The notes beneath the pieces are model-generated. The model was not told the origin of the DNA, made no database searches, and saw only the letters and a program-made list of their open reading frames with translations. Shown in pieces: positions 41,874 to 52,093 of a stretch of 64,000 nucleotides of DNA. Source of the stretch: Desulfuromonadaceae bacterium (GTDB taxonomy: Bacteria > Desulfobacterota > Desulfuromonadia > Geobacterales > Pseudopelobacteraceae); the NCBI GenBank assembly GCA_028712075.1, contig JAQTQX010000010.1, positions 62,001 to 126,000 of the forward strand. The letters are read 5' to 3'. Each line of letters starts with the position of its first letter. The stretch's first letter is position 1. The position numbers were made by a program, and so were the translations under genes.

Positions 41874-42311
41874 TTAACTGTGCTTATCGGCGAAAGTCGC
41901 CTTTAAATCGGCTTCAGTGACAAGCTTCCCGTCAACAAACGCCTTGGCGCTAAAAAACCAGATTCCCCGTTTGCAGCCGGCCGCTTCGATTTCGAAGCGC
42001 AGTTGATCACCCGGCATGACCGGCTTGCGGAAGCGGGCATTGTCAATACCGGTAAAATAGGTAACTTTAGAACGGACACTCTCATCGGACGAGTAAGCAA
42101 GAATTGCCGCAATCTGGGCCATTGCTTCGATAACGAGAACACCCGGCATAACGGGATGACCGGGGAAATGACCGGGGAAGAATGGTTCATTGATGCTCAC
42201 ATTTTTGATGCCGACAATGCTTTTACCAACTTCCATCTCGATAATTCTGTCAACGAGCAAGAATGGATGCCGATGAGGTAATATATTCATTATTTCATTG
42301 ATGTCGAGCAT
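41874..42311 (-). CDS. fabZ: 3-hydroxyacyl-ACP dehydratase FabZ
   Basis: [43 protein letters not shown]. Confidence 0.97.
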   Translation of the reverse strand: MLDINEIMNILPHRHPFLLVDRIIEMEVGKSIVGIKNVSINEPFFPGHFPGHPVMPGVLVIEAMAQIAAILAYSSDESVRSKVTYFTGIDNARFRKPVMPGDQLRFEIEAAGCKRGIWFFSAKAFVDGKLVTEADLKATFADKHS

Positions 42312-42354
42312 TGCATGTATCTCCCTGTTTTGATGGGGTTGTAAAACCTGATAT

Positions 42355-43281
42355 TCAGGCTGTCAGCAGCTTCAAGGTGGCAATATTTTCAACATTGATC
42401 GGTGTAATTTCCTTGGTAATGCGCTTTACCAGCCCGGACAGAACTTTTCCGGGGCCGATTTCAACAGTTCTGGCCACGCCATGAGCCGCTAATACTACAA
42501 CAGACTGTTCCCACAGCACCGGCGCACAAACCTGGGCCACCAAAAGGTCACGCACCCTCTCCTTATCTCTGTTGGCAGTTGCCTCAACATTACTGACAAC
42601 CGGAATGGAGATATCTCTGACGGATATAGCATCCAGCTCAACGGCAAGACGGTCGGCCGCCGGCTTCATCAGGGCACAATGAAATGGGGCACTGACCGGC
42701 AACAGCATCGCCTTTTTGAAACCGCGGGTCTTGGCAATATCAATGGCACGCGCAACAGCAGCTGTTGACCCGGCGATAACTATCTGTCCAGGTGAATTAA
42801 AATTGGCGGGAGCAACTATGTCTCCTTCTGCCGCTTCACAGCATATCTCTTCAAGCATGTCACGTTCAATACCAAGCATGGCAGCCATTGCTCCCGTTCC
42901 AACCGGAACCGCTTCCTGCATAAACGTTCCACGTGCACGTACAGTGCGCACCGCATCCGCAAACGAAAGCGCTCCCGAGCAAACTAATGCAGAGAACTCA
43001 CCAAGCGAATGCCCGGCGACATAATCGGCTTTCAGCCCTGTTTCCTGTTGAACAACCCGTAATACCGCAATGCTTGTTGCAAGTATCGCCGGTTGTGTAT
43101 TGGCGGTTAACTTCAAATCGTCGTCGCTGCCTGCGAAACAGAGTTCGGATAATTTAAAGCCGAGCACATCGTCGGCTTCTTCAAAAAGGTGCCGGGCCAC
43201 TGTAAATGTGTCGGCAAATTCTTTGCCCATACCGGAATACTGGGATCCCTGACCGGGAAAGATTAAAGCGGTTTTAGACAT
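42355..43281 (-). CDS. fabD: Malonyl-CoA-ACP transacylase
   Basis: [42 protein letters not shown]. Start at 43281. Confidence 0.97.
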   Translation of the reverse strand: MSKTALIFPGQGSQYSGMGKEFADTFTVARHLFEEADDVLGFKLSELCFAGSDDDLKLTANTQPAILATSIAVLRVVQQETGLKADYVAGHSLGEFSALVCSGALSFADAVRTVRARGTFMQEAVPVGTGAMAAMLGIERDMLEEICCEAAEGDIVAPANFNSPGQIVIAGSTAAVARAIDIAKTRGFKKAMLLPVSAPFHCALMKPAADRLAVELDAISVRDISIPVVSNVEATANRDKERVRDLLVAQVCAPVLWEQSVVVLAAHGVARTVEIGPGKVLSGLVKRITKEITPINVENIATLKLLTA

Positions 43282-43314
43282 ATCCGTTATCCTTGCATTC
43301 AAAAGTGCAAAACG

Positions 43315-44298
43315 TTACCAGTGAATCAACGCAGAACCGTATGCAAAGCCACCGCCAAAAGCCACCAGCAGCAATTTACTGTCCGGTGCAAGAAGCCTCT
43401 GACGGTTGGCCTCATCAAGAGCAATAGGAATAGATGCAGATGAGGTATTGCCGTACCGGTGCAGATTTGTGAACAGACGATCACCCTCAATTCCAAGCCG
43501 CTTGGCAGTTGCGTCTATAATGCGACGGTTGGCCTGGTGAGGAATCAGCAGCGCGATATCGGATGAGGTCAGGCCGTTGGCATCAAGAGCCTTGACTGCC
43601 GCCTCCTCCATAGCCCGAACCGCATGCTTGAACACTTCATTTCCTTCCATGTTCACATAGAGCAACCGTTCATCTATCGTGCGACTTTCAGAGGCCGGAT
43701 TACGACTGCCGCTTCCCGACTGGTAGAGAAGTTTCCAGAATGATCCGTTACTGAACGTATGTGTTGAAAGGAGAGCGTGATCTTCACTCTCTGATGCCTC
43801 CAGAATTGCCGCACCTGAGCCGTCCCCAAACAAGACACAGGTGTTGCGATCCCGCCAGTCGACGATGCGCGATAACACTTCGGCACCAATGACAAGAATC
43901 TTTCGGGCGGCTCCTGAGCGGATATACTTCTCCGCAATGGACAATCCGAAAATAAAGCCTGAACAGGCTGCCGAAAGATCGAATGCAGTTGCATTCGTGG
44001 CGCCGAGGATATCCTGCACAATGCAGGCGGTGGAAGGAAAGGGGAAATCCGGAGTAACAGTGCCAACGATGATCAAATCAAGCTCTTCAGGCTGGATACC
44101 GGCCATCGCCATCGCACTGCGCGCAGCTTGTGCAGCAAAGGTTGAAGTGTATTCACCTTCCGAAGCGATGCGGCGCTCCTTGATGCCGGTTCGTAACGTA
44201 ATCCATTCGTCACTGGTATCAACCAATTGTTCTAATTCTGCGTTGGTAAGTATCTTATCAGGTAGTGCAGAGCCGGTTCCGGTAATTCTGATATTCAC
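43315..44298 (-). CDS. fabH: Beta-ketoacyl-ACP synthase III
   Basis: MNIRITGTGSALPDKILTNAELEQLVDTSDEWI, DLSAACSGFIFGL, PHQANRRIIDATAKRLG. Confidence 0.98.
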   Translation of the reverse strand: MNIRITGTGSALPDKILTNAELEQLVDTSDEWITLRTGIKERRIASEGEYTSTFAAQAARSAMAMAGIQPEELDLIIVGTVTPDFPFPSTACIVQDILGATNATAFDLSAACSGFIFGLSIAEKYIRSGAARKILVIGAEVLSRIVDWRDRNTCVLFGDGSGAAILEASESEDHALLSTHTFSNGSFWKLLYQSGSGSRNPASESRTIDERLLYVNMEGNEVFKHAVRAMEEAAVKALDANGLTSSDIALLIPHQANRRIIDATAKRLGIEGDRLFTNLHRYGNTSSASIPIALDEANRQRLLAPDSKLLLVAFGGGFAYGSALIHW

Positions 44299-44311
44299 GC
44301 TTGAATCTCCA

Positions 44312-45367
44312 TTACTCTGCAGCTGCGGAAAGCTGGTTGTCCATTCGCATTGATACAGAATGATTTTCAGTCAGCTTTTCGGCCACGTGTTCCGATACCC
44401 CGCTTTTTGCGTACTCGTGTGCAAACCGGATCGCATTCTTGATCGCCTTGACGTTGGAACCACCATGGCAGATCATACCGACGCCGTTGATACCAAGCAG
44501 TGGAGCCCCTCCGTATTCGGCATAATCAACCAGTTTCTTGAAGCGGTCAAACGCACCGCGCACAAACAGATAGCCGATCTTAGACACCCAACTTTTGACT
44601 ATCTCCCGTTTCAGCATTTTACCGGCAGCATCCGCGAGCCCTTCTGAAAGCTTAAGTACGATATTTCCGACGAAGCCGTCACACACAACGACATCGACAG
44701 CGCCGGCAAAGATATCTCTTCCCTCAATGTACCCGCAATAGTTCAATGACGTTTTGCGCAGTATCGAATTCGATTCCCGGGTCAGCTCGTTTCCTTTTGA
44801 CTCTTCTTCACCGTTGGAGAGCAAACCGACTTTGGGCGAAGGCACTCCCATTGCGTAGCGGGCATAGACCTCACCCATGATGGCAAACTGCACGAGATGC
44901 AGCGGCTTGCAATCAACATTTCCGCCAATATCCAGAACCAGTGTCTGCCCTTTGAGAGTCGGAAACAACTGGGCAATTGCCGGACGTTCAATCCCTTTGA
45001 TACGCTTCAGGACGAACATGCCGGCCGCCATAGTGGCACCGGAATTCCCGGCACTTACCGCTGCACACGCTTTGCCGTCCTTGACTAGTTCAAACGCCTG
45101 GCGCACAGATGAATCACGCTTTTTGCGCACAGCATCCGAAGCGGAATCGTGCATACCGACCACTTCGCTCGCATGAAAAATATCAATGTCCAACCCGCCA
45201 GTTGAGTGTTTTGCCAGTTCAGCCTCAAGACGCGCACGATCACCTACAAGGGTAACCGACAACCCGAATTCCCGGCACGCCGCAACAGCGCCCTCGACTT
45301 CAACAACAGGCGCATTGTCGCCTCCCATTGCATCGACGGCGACTTTCATCTGCTTCGGATATGACAC
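44312..45367 (-). CDS. plsX: Phosphate acyltransferase PlsX
   Basis: [53 protein letters not shown]. Confidence 0.97.
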   Translation of the reverse strand: MSYPKQMKVAVDAMGGDNAPVVEVEGAVAACREFGLSVTLVGDRARLEAELAKHSTGGLDIDIFHASEVVGMHDSASDAVRKKRDSSVRQAFELVKDGKACAAVSAGNSGATMAAGMFVLKRIKGIERPAIAQLFPTLKGQTLVLDIGGNVDCKPLHLVQFAIMGEVYARYAMGVPSPKVGLLSNGEEESKGNELTRESNSILRKTSLNYCGYIEGRDIFAGAVDVVVCDGFVGNIVLKLSEGLADAAGKMLKREIVKSWVSKIGYLFVRGAFDRFKKLVDYAEYGGAPLLGINGVGMICHGGSNVKAIKNAIRFAHEYAKSGVSEHVAEKLTENHSVSMRMDNQLSAAAE

Positions 45368-45375
45368 GGCACGCT

Positions 45376-45564
45376 CTACGCTTGAGCAGCGGAAAGATCA
45401 ATAACCTCTTTACCCTTGTACGTACCACAGGTTGGGCAGGCACGATGCGGCAGTTTTGCTGCCTTGCATTGAGGGCATACCGACAACGATGGCGTTGTCA
45501 GAAAGTCATGCGCCCTGCGCATATTCTTACGTGATTTGGATGTTTTTTTCTTGGGTACTGCCAT
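45376..45564 (-). CDS. rpmF: 50S ribosomal protein L32
   Basis: [22 protein letters not shown]...[25 protein letters not shown]. Confidence 0.98.
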   Translation of the reverse strand: MAVPKKKTSKSRKNMRRAHDFLTTPSLSVCPQCKAAKLPHRACPTCGTYKGKEVIDLSAAQA

Positions 45565-45609
45565 GATGTTTCTCCTTTTTCCGGTGCTGCACGTGTTCGT
45601 GCCACCGCC

Positions 45610-46155
45610 CTATTTTTCGGCTATTTTAAAATTCTTCAGCGCCCCGAAGGCCAGGCTTGTCGGTTGTTCCCCACAGGCACAGCTGGAGGAATTCAAGTCA
45701 ATGCCACAGACATGGCAGAGCCCCTTACAGGATTCACTACAGAGCGGCTTTAACGGGATTTCCATTGCAATCTGTTCTTCAACTTCGTGGGTCAGGTCAA
45801 TTTCATCACCGGAGTACACGGATGAAATCAGATCCATTTCACCAAGTTCAATTTCATCTTCATCACAGGAAACTCCAGTCGTTTCCTTGCGAAAAAAAAT
45901 GGTAAAGCTCGTATCTATACTGGACACGTACTCGGCCAGACAGCGTGAACAGGAAAGCTCCAGCGGAGCAACCAGCCTGCCGGCGACGCGTATCGTATTG
46001 AATTCACGGGTAGCAAAAATGTCGCCGGTAATCCTGCCGGTGATACAACAACCGTTATCGTTCTGCATCCCGGCAAGCAGTGGAAATGAATCCACAGCTT
46101 CATCCAAATGAAGCACGAACGGTGTATCCTTGATATGCTCAACAGTAACTTTCAC
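45610..46155 (-). CDS. DUF177 (YceD-like) protein
   Basis: Directly upstream of rpmF; ELSCSRCLAEY and SESCKGLCHVCGIDLNSSSCACG. GTG start at 46155 proposed because the upstream ATG at 46185 lies about 15 nt from the promoter -10 box. Confidence 0.9.
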   Translation of the reverse strand: MKVTVEHIKDTPFVLHLDEAVDSFPLLAGMQNDNGCCITGRITGDIFATREFNTIRVAGRLVAPLELSCSRCLAEYVSSIDTSFTIFFRKETTGVSCDEDEIELGEMDLISSVYSGDEIDLTHEVEEQIAMEIPLKPLCSESCKGLCHVCGIDLNSSSCACGEQPTSLAFGALKNFKIAEK

Positions 46156-46199
46156 GTATAGCCATCCCGGATAAACGAACCACAAATTTAAAGCAAATC

Positions 46200-46227
46200 A
46201 GTATAGTGAATAGAGCTGAATTGTCAA
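46200..46227 (-). promoter_or_regulatory. Strong sigma-70-type promoter for the DUF177-rpmF-plsX-fab operon
   Basis: Minus strand TTGACA-16 nt-TATACT. Confidence 0.75.
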
Positions 46228-46243
46228 GAAATTAACGCGACGT

Positions 46244-47758
46244 CTATTTGTTCCGCTGATTGCATCTGCCATAGCACTCAACCTGTTCACGAATATGGCG
46301 GGGCATTTTCGGTTCAACCATATCCCAGACAAATCGCCACCCCCAATTGCCGAAGGCGGTACCAGGAATATTCATACGGGCTTCACTACCCAGATGAAGC
46401 AGATCTTGCAAGGGCAGAATTGTCGTATCCGCAACAGACATCAGAGCGGCGCGTATCAAACCGTCAACAGAGCGTCGGCACTCGCAGCCAATATAATTGG
46501 CTATACGCTTCTGCAGTGCATCTGAGATGGAGGCATGCCAACCGGCTGTTGTATCGTTATCATGGGTTCCGGTGTAGACAACTGAATTTTTCTGGTGATT
46601 GTGCGGGAGATACGCATTCTCAGCATCGGAATCGAAAGCAAACTGCAGAATCTTCATGCCGGGAAAACCATAGCGATCGCGCAGAGCAACGACCTCCGGG
46701 GTAATAATGCCAAGATCTTCGGCAATAATGGAAACATTACCAAGAGAAGCAAAAACAGCATCAAACAGGTCTGCTCCGGGGGCGTTGACCCACTCGCCCC
46801 GCACGGCAGTTTTTTCTCCGGCAGGAACATTCCAGGCCGCATCAAAGCCCCTGAAATGGTCAACGCGTACAATATCGAACAGCTCGAACATTGATTTGAA
46901 ACGTTCTATCCACCACGCAAAACCGTGTTGCTTCAAAACATCCCAGTTGTACAGCGGGTTACCCCACAATTGACCCGTTGCGCTGAAATAATCGGGGGGC
47001 ACACCGGCAACGGCTGTCGGCTTACCCTTCTGGTCTAGCAGAAAGATATCCCGCTGGCTCCAGACATCAACAGAATCGTAGCCGACAAAAATCGGTATAT
47101 CCCCTATAAGCGCGATTCCATTATCTGTTGCGTACGAACGCAGTGCTCGCCACTGCCTGAAAAAGCGCCATTGTATATATTTTTGGATCCCGATTTCAGG
47201 GCCAAGTTCAGTGGAAAATTTTTCATAATTTTCCGGTGTCAGGAGCGCCACACCAACCGGCCATTTGTGCCATGGTTTGCCAGCATAGCGTTGCTGCAGA
47301 GCCATAAACAGCGCATAATAATGAAGCCACGATGTTGAATTGCAAAAATGCCAGAAATCCTGTTTATGAGGTGCTGAATCGTTTGCGAGAAAGCGGCTCG
47401 CCGCTTCTCGAAGCAGTGTTATTTTGACTGCGGCTACCGTCTCGAAATCAACACTCGCGTCATTTGTTTCGGCATCACAATGTGCAGTGGGAAGATCTCC
47501 GTCTTCAACAAGTTGCTCAAGATCAATCAGAAGCGGATTTCCTGCAAATGCCGAAAACGATGAATAAGGGGAATTTCCGCAGGCAGGGGGAGTAAGCGGC
47601 AATACCTGCCAATATGACATCCCCATCGACGCAAGCAGATCAATAAATCTGCGGGCATCCTTTCCCAGCGATCCTATACCACCCGGTCCCGGCAGTGACG
47701 TCGGGTGCAACAGTACCCCACAACCCCGTTCAGTAATCATCCACCCTCCCGTACACAC
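46244..47758 (-). CDS. malQ: 4-alpha-glucanotransferase
   Basis: GVLLHPTSLPGPGGIGSLG, VRVDHFRGFDAAWNVPAG, ISIIAEDLGIITPEV-like NVSIIAEDLGIITPEVVALRDRYGFPGMKILQFAF, TGTHDNDTTAGW. Confidence 0.97.
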   Translation of the reverse strand: MCTGGWMITERGCGVLLHPTSLPGPGGIGSLGKDARRFIDLLASMGMSYWQVLPLTPPACGNSPYSSFSAFAGNPLLIDLEQLVEDGDLPTAHCDAETNDASVDFETVAAVKITLLREAASRFLANDSAPHKQDFWHFCNSTSWLHYYALFMALQQRYAGKPWHKWPVGVALLTPENYEKFSTELGPEIGIQKYIQWRFFRQWRALRSYATDNGIALIGDIPIFVGYDSVDVWSQRDIFLLDQKGKPTAVAGVPPDYFSATGQLWGNPLYNWDVLKQHGFAWWIERFKSMFELFDIVRVDHFRGFDAAWNVPAGEKTAVRGEWVNAPGADLFDAVFASLGNVSIIAEDLGIITPEVVALRDRYGFPGMKILQFAFDSDAENAYLPHNHQKNSVVYTGTHDNDTTAGWHASISDALQKRIANYIGCECRRSVDGLIRAALMSVADTTILPLQDLLHLGSEARMNIPGTAFGNWGWRFVWDMVEPKMPRHIREQVECYGRCNQRNK

Positions 47759-47805
47759 TTGCTATTTATTTAACCGCCGGCACGATACGGTATCCACTAC
47801 TGGCA

Positions 47806-48729
47806 CTACCTTCCGGGTTCAGTGATTGATAGTGCCAATCCCTCCAGCAAGCCAAAATCACTGACCTTCATACATCTGAAACCAAACCTCTCCATAACGG
47901 CGGTAATGATCAGCATACCCGCAATAATCAGGTCCTCACGCCCTTTTTCAAGTCCCTTGACGGAGAGACGCTCAGACGGTGACAATTTCGACAACAGTGC
48001 AAAGATTTCATTAATGGTTTGCTTTTGCACAACAAAATTATTTACCTTGCGATAATCATAGTCCTCCATCTCAAGCTGGATTGCGGCAATAGTTGTCGCA
48101 GTGCCGGCTGTCCCCACAAAATCTGCGTTATCGAGAATGGTCATCTCCTCACGGAACAGATCTTGTTCCAGTTGATCAAGGGCAGAGCGGATGCGCTCAA
48201 CCATATTTTCAGATGTAACAAAACCCTCGGCAAGGCGTACGACACCGATCGGCATGCTGCGTATGAAAACCGGCATGCCGCCGCGTGACACGGTGAACTC
48301 GGTACTCCCGCCTCCGACATCAAGTATCACAAGAGAATCACCGGCAGTATCAAGACCGGACAGAACGCCGGAGAGCGTCAAACGCGCCTCATCATCACCC
48401 GTAATGACAACCAGCCGTATCCCGGTTTCCTGAAAAACGCTTTCAACAAAGGCACCGCCATTTACCGCGTCACGCACCGCGCTCGTGGCAGTCGCTACGA
48501 CCTGAGTCACCCCGTGGTCAGCAATTATTTTCGAAAAACGGCGCAGACAGGACAAACCTCGCTCCTGCGCATCAACAGACAACCCACATTCGTCAGTGAA
48601 ACCGCCGCCAAGACGTACGACTACCCGTTCAACGCAAACGTGCCGAATCCCGCCAGCGGTATGCTCGGCAATCAGAAGGCGGGCAGTATTTGTTCCGAAA
48701 TCGATAGCGGCGCAGTTAGCACTCATCAA
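47806..48729 (-). CDS. Ppx/GppA family exopolyphosphatase
   Basis: AIDFGTNTARLLIAE, VATATSAVRDAVNG, ILDVGGGSTEF. Confidence 0.94.
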   Translation of the reverse strand: MMSANCAAIDFGTNTARLLIAEHTAGGIRHVCVERVVVRLGGGFTDECGLSVDAQERGLSCLRRFSKIIADHGVTQVVATATSAVRDAVNGGAFVESVFQETGIRLVVITGDDEARLTLSGVLSGLDTAGDSLVILDVGGGSTEFTVSRGGMPVFIRSMPIGVVRLAEGFVTSENMVERIRSALDQLEQDLFREEMTILDNADFVGTAGTATTIAAIQLEMEDYDYRKVNNFVVQKQTINEIFALLSKLSPSERLSVKGLEKGREDLIIAGMLIITAVMERFGFRCMKVSDFGLLEGLALSITEPGR

Positions 48730-49027
48730 AAAATCCTTTGTATCCTTAGCTAAGCGGCTATGGATCTTTCAGCATATGCGGGATAATTATCGCACAATAC
48801 TCGGCATCGGGCATCACGGCACAGCCGGCAACATTAAAAGGAATAAATGAAGAAGATAATTAGAAAAATCAGGGGATGACTTATTTGGGTTCAGACAGCA
48901 TAAACACAGGCTCTTTTCTCGTCCACGGTCACCATTGTGCAGACAGGAACAAACGCAACAACACGTGCAGTTGCGCATAATCCAGGCAAACAGCTTGTCA
49001 TGTCTACACAGCAAACGGTGAAGAGAT

Positions 49028-49306
49028 TTACTCTCCGAGCACCATTTCTTTCAGTTCTTTGCCGACTTTAAAAAACGGCAACTTTTTGGGACTGACTTTG
49101 ATCGGTTCACCTGTCTTGGGGTTTCGCCCGGTATACGTCCCATACTCCTTGATAATAAAACTGCCCAGACCGCGAATTTCAATGCGCTCACCCTGAACCA
49201 TCGCATCGCCCATGGATGAGAAAATAAGATTGACCAGCTCTTCAGCCCGCTTGACCGGTAAATCTTTTTTAACCGCCAATTGTTCAATAAGTTCCGATTT
49301 GTTCAT
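49028..49306 (-). CDS. HU/IHF family DNA-binding protein (IHF beta-like)
   Basis: MNKSELIEQLAVKKDLPVKRAEELVNLIFSSMGDAMVQGERIEIRGLGSFIIKEYGTYTGRNPKTGEPI. Confidence 0.94.
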   Translation of the reverse strand: MNKSELIEQLAVKKDLPVKRAEELVNLIFSSMGDAMVQGERIEIRGLGSFIIKEYGTYTGRNPKTGEPIKVSPKKLPFFKVGKELKEMVLGE

Positions 49307-49359
49307 AGAAAACCTCCGTAGACGTTGCCGTGACGGCAGATAATAAATCAAGGTTCATC

Positions 49360-50391
49360 TTAATGACAGGATTTTTTCATATATTTTTTAAAAATAACGG
49401 CGGCATCGCCTTCACGGCCCATTTCCATCAGAATTACACAGAGTTTTTCGGCAGCCGCCGAAGCCCATGGTGTCTGCAATAACTCAACATACTGATTCAC
49501 AGCAGCGTCATGTTCTCCGGTCGCCACCAATATGTCGGCACGCAGCAGCAGTGCCTCCTCGGGCATGATACCATTTGTGATCATCGTTTCTATAACACTC
49601 AGGGTCTCTTGAAAACGATTCCCTTCACGAAGGACGAGCGCCAGATTTATCCAGGCAAGCGAGTGATTGGCATTATGTTGAACTGCTTGGCGAAGGTATT
49701 GTTCTGATTCTCGATCATTGCCCATCCGATGCAGTATTTTTCCTTTTTCATAGCAAAAAATATCCAGCGGCAATGTTGAAGAGCATCGCTCAAAAGCGGC
49801 CAACGCCTCCTGGTGCTGATCCTGGCTGGCAGCAACGTACGCGTGCGCAAATTCTTCACCCAGCAAACTGTAGCGCTGCTGCTGATCAGCGGGAAGCTGG
49901 TGGATCAATAACTCGTAATATTCCATCAATGTTAAGGTTTCAGAAGGGTTTACCGCCTCAGGACTCTCATGCGTTGAGGAGCCTGAACAGGAAGCACATG
50001 ACGAAGAAGTGGACGGTTTTGCCGCCGGGATCTGTGGCTGCACCTGCGGTTGTTCGTACCTGAGCAACAACGCATCGGCCTGTTTCCGGACATCCAAATC
50101 ATCAGTCAAGGTTTTTGCCAGTTCAAGATGATCGATCGCCTTGTCAACATCCCCCCGTGCGTGCGCATGCTCGGCTTCTTGCAGATTGAGCCCGGCCAGC
50201 TTGCGATTGGCAACAGCGATCCGCTCGAAAAAAACATCCTTCTGGGCAGAATCATCGCAATCAGAGAGGAGTTCTACTCCATCCTGATAACATGTTCGGG
50301 CATCAAAGAACCTGTCAGATTCCATATATTTGTCCCCTTTTGCCAATAAATCGACTGGAGACTTGGAAAAAAAACGACTAAAGAAACTCAC
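49360..50391 (-). CDS. Tetratricopeptide-repeat protein
   Basis: Repeated TPR-like helices (AYVAASQDQHQEALAAFERC, LRQAVQHNANHSLAWINLALVLREGNRFQETLSV). Confidence 0.8.
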   Translation of the reverse strand: MSFFSRFFSKSPVDLLAKGDKYMESDRFFDARTCYQDGVELLSDCDDSAQKDVFFERIAVANRKLAGLNLQEAEHAHARGDVDKAIDHLELAKTLTDDLDVRKQADALLLRYEQPQVQPQIPAAKPSTSSSCASCSGSSTHESPEAVNPSETLTLMEYYELLIHQLPADQQQRYSLLGEEFAHAYVAASQDQHQEALAAFERCSSTLPLDIFCYEKGKILHRMGNDRESEQYLRQAVQHNANHSLAWINLALVLREGNRFQETLSVIETMITNGIMPEEALLLRADILVATGEHDAAVNQYVELLQTPWASAAAEKLCVILMEMGREGDAAVIFKKYMKKSCH

Positions 50392-50403
50392 AAAATCACC
50401 TTT

Positions 50404-51741
50404 CTATAACTTACTGAGCAACGTGACACTTTCAATATGGTAGGTCTGGGGAAACATGTCGACCGGGATCGACGTAACAACAGTGTAGCCATTCTCCGCA
50501 AACATTCCGCAATCACGTGCGAGCGTTGCAGGATCACAGGAGACATAAATACACCTGTTCGGCTTCAATCGGGCAATATCAGCAACGACATCACCGGCGC
50601 CGGCGCGGGGGGGGTCAAGCAGCACCGTGTCGAACACCCGCCCCTCGGCAACAAACCGACGCACGCCGTGCGCAACATCATCACAAAAAAACCGGGCGTT
50701 GGTACACGTGTTAAATAAGCTGTTCAATTCTGCTGAGCGGATGGACTCCGCATTCCCCTCAATCCCGGTTACCGAGGCAACTTCCGCAGCGAGTGGCAGC
50801 GAAAAATTGCCGTTTCCGCAATACAGATCGAGAAGACGCTCATGCTCCGAAAATTGTCCGAGGCGTCTGACAGCAGCCAGCAGGGCCTGATTCTGCGACT
50901 GGTTTACCTGGGCAAAGCATCCAGGGAGGTAGGAAAGCTGCACTGGCTTACGCTGTGAATCTGCTGAATCCATAGCATAAAAGAGTTCTGGGCTGCCAAA
51001 TATTTTTTCAAACTGCCGGGTCGTTTCCGAGACAAGGAACAGTCCACTGCAGGAAGAAATTTCTCCCGAGCGCTCTGCAAAGTAATCTTTGTCCTGCGCC
51101 GTCACAGCTCCGCTCTGGTAGATAATGACAATCGTGCCATTATCTCCGGCATCAATGCTCAGCTGTGAAACTGACTCCACTTCCGGATAGGCCACAAGCA
51201 GCTTTCTGAAGCAGCCAAGCAGCTGGTTAATAACAGGGACTGCAACAGGACAGCCATCAGCAGCATCTTCCACCTGATGGGTCCCCTGCCGAAAAAAACC
51301 GAGCCGAAGTCCGCCACTGCAAGCAAGCACTTTAAACTGAAGACGGCTGCGGTAGCCATACGGGAGCGGTGCAGCAGTTACATTCTCAATTAGATTCGCC
51401 GGAACCCGCCCGCCCCGCCAGAGCGTCTCGGCAAAAATGGCCCTCTTCTGTTCAAGCTGCGCGCCATAGTCAATATGCTGCCAGTTACAACCGCCGCAGG
51501 TGCCAAAAAGGTTACAGCGCGGAATTGTTCTCAATGGAGACGGTGTTATAACCTCAGATATTGAAGCAATGCAATACGATTTTTTTTGAGCCGTTATTCG
51601 AAGAGAAAGCTCATCCCCCGGGCAGCTGAACGGAACGAAACAGACCTTCCCGTTTATTCGGCACACACCATTGCCACCAAAAGCCAGTTTTTCAATTGTC
51701 ACAACCGAAAGTGTCTCAGTGCGCACGTATAGCCAGCCCAC
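50404..51741 (-). CDS. RlmD/TrmA-family RNA methyltransferase (paralogue 2)
   Basis: TRAM-like N-terminus, CNLFGTCGGCNWQHIDY Fe-S motif, LLDLYCGNGNFSLPLA, LLDPPRAGAGD, IYVSCDPATLARD. Confidence 0.88.
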   Translation of the reverse strand: MGWLYVRTETLSVVTIEKLAFGGNGVCRINGKVCFVPFSCPGDELSLRITAQKKSYCIASISEVITPSPLRTIPRCNLFGTCGGCNWQHIDYGAQLEQKRAIFAETLWRGGRVPANLIENVTAAPLPYGYRSRLQFKVLACSGGLRLGFFRQGTHQVEDAADGCPVAVPVINQLLGCFRKLLVAYPEVESVSQLSIDAGDNGTIVIIYQSGAVTAQDKDYFAERSGEISSCSGLFLVSETTRQFEKIFGSPELFYAMDSADSQRKPVQLSYLPGCFAQVNQSQNQALLAAVRRLGQFSEHERLLDLYCGNGNFSLPLAAEVASVTGIEGNAESIRSAELNSLFNTCTNARFFCDDVAHGVRRFVAEGRVFDTVLLDPPRAGAGDVVADIARLKPNRCIYVSCDPATLARDCGMFAENGYTVVTSIPVDMFPQTYHIESVTLLSKL

Positions 51742-52093
51742 CGTATTTTTTCACACTCTTCTGGTACTCGCTTCTGACAAAACGGGCATCAAAATCGGGA
51801 GCAGACAGATACACTCCGGTCGAATCAAAAAAATCCTTTGTCAGTTGACTGCACACCGACTCTATTTCAGATTGCGGAACCGCCATTTTTTCGAGAACCC
51901 GTTCGAATCGGACCAATGTTCCTAGCATTCCAGTAGCATCCTGATATTCTGCATCTGTTGCAAAGAAATCCCGCTGCAGCGAAATATCACGGTAGGCGTG
52001 AATTTTTACATGAAAATAGCCGCCGAAGTAATGCCTGGTCTGATCCAGCAGAGTAATACCCGACGCACCCCCGAGAGATTCTGATTCACTCAT
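51716..52093 (-). CDS. Conserved-looking hypothetical protein embedded between queE and the rlmD-like gene
   Basis: 125-aa ORF overlapping both neighbours at its ends; no family recognised. Confidence 0.75.
   Translation of the reverse strand: MSESESLGGASGITLLDQTRHYFGGYFHVKIHAYRDISLQRDFFATDAEYQDATGMLGTLVRFERVLEKMAVPQSEIESVCSQLTKDFFDSTGVYLSAPDFDARFVRSEYQKSVKKYGGLAIRAH

Noticed and set aside
48814-49014. 66-aa cysteine-rich minus-strand ORF (MLCRHDKLFAWIMRNCTCCCVCSCLHNG...)
   Set aside because: The cysteine cluster is eye-catching, but it lies in an intergenic region with no clear RBS; comes from a TGT/TGC-rich stretch and is most likely chance.
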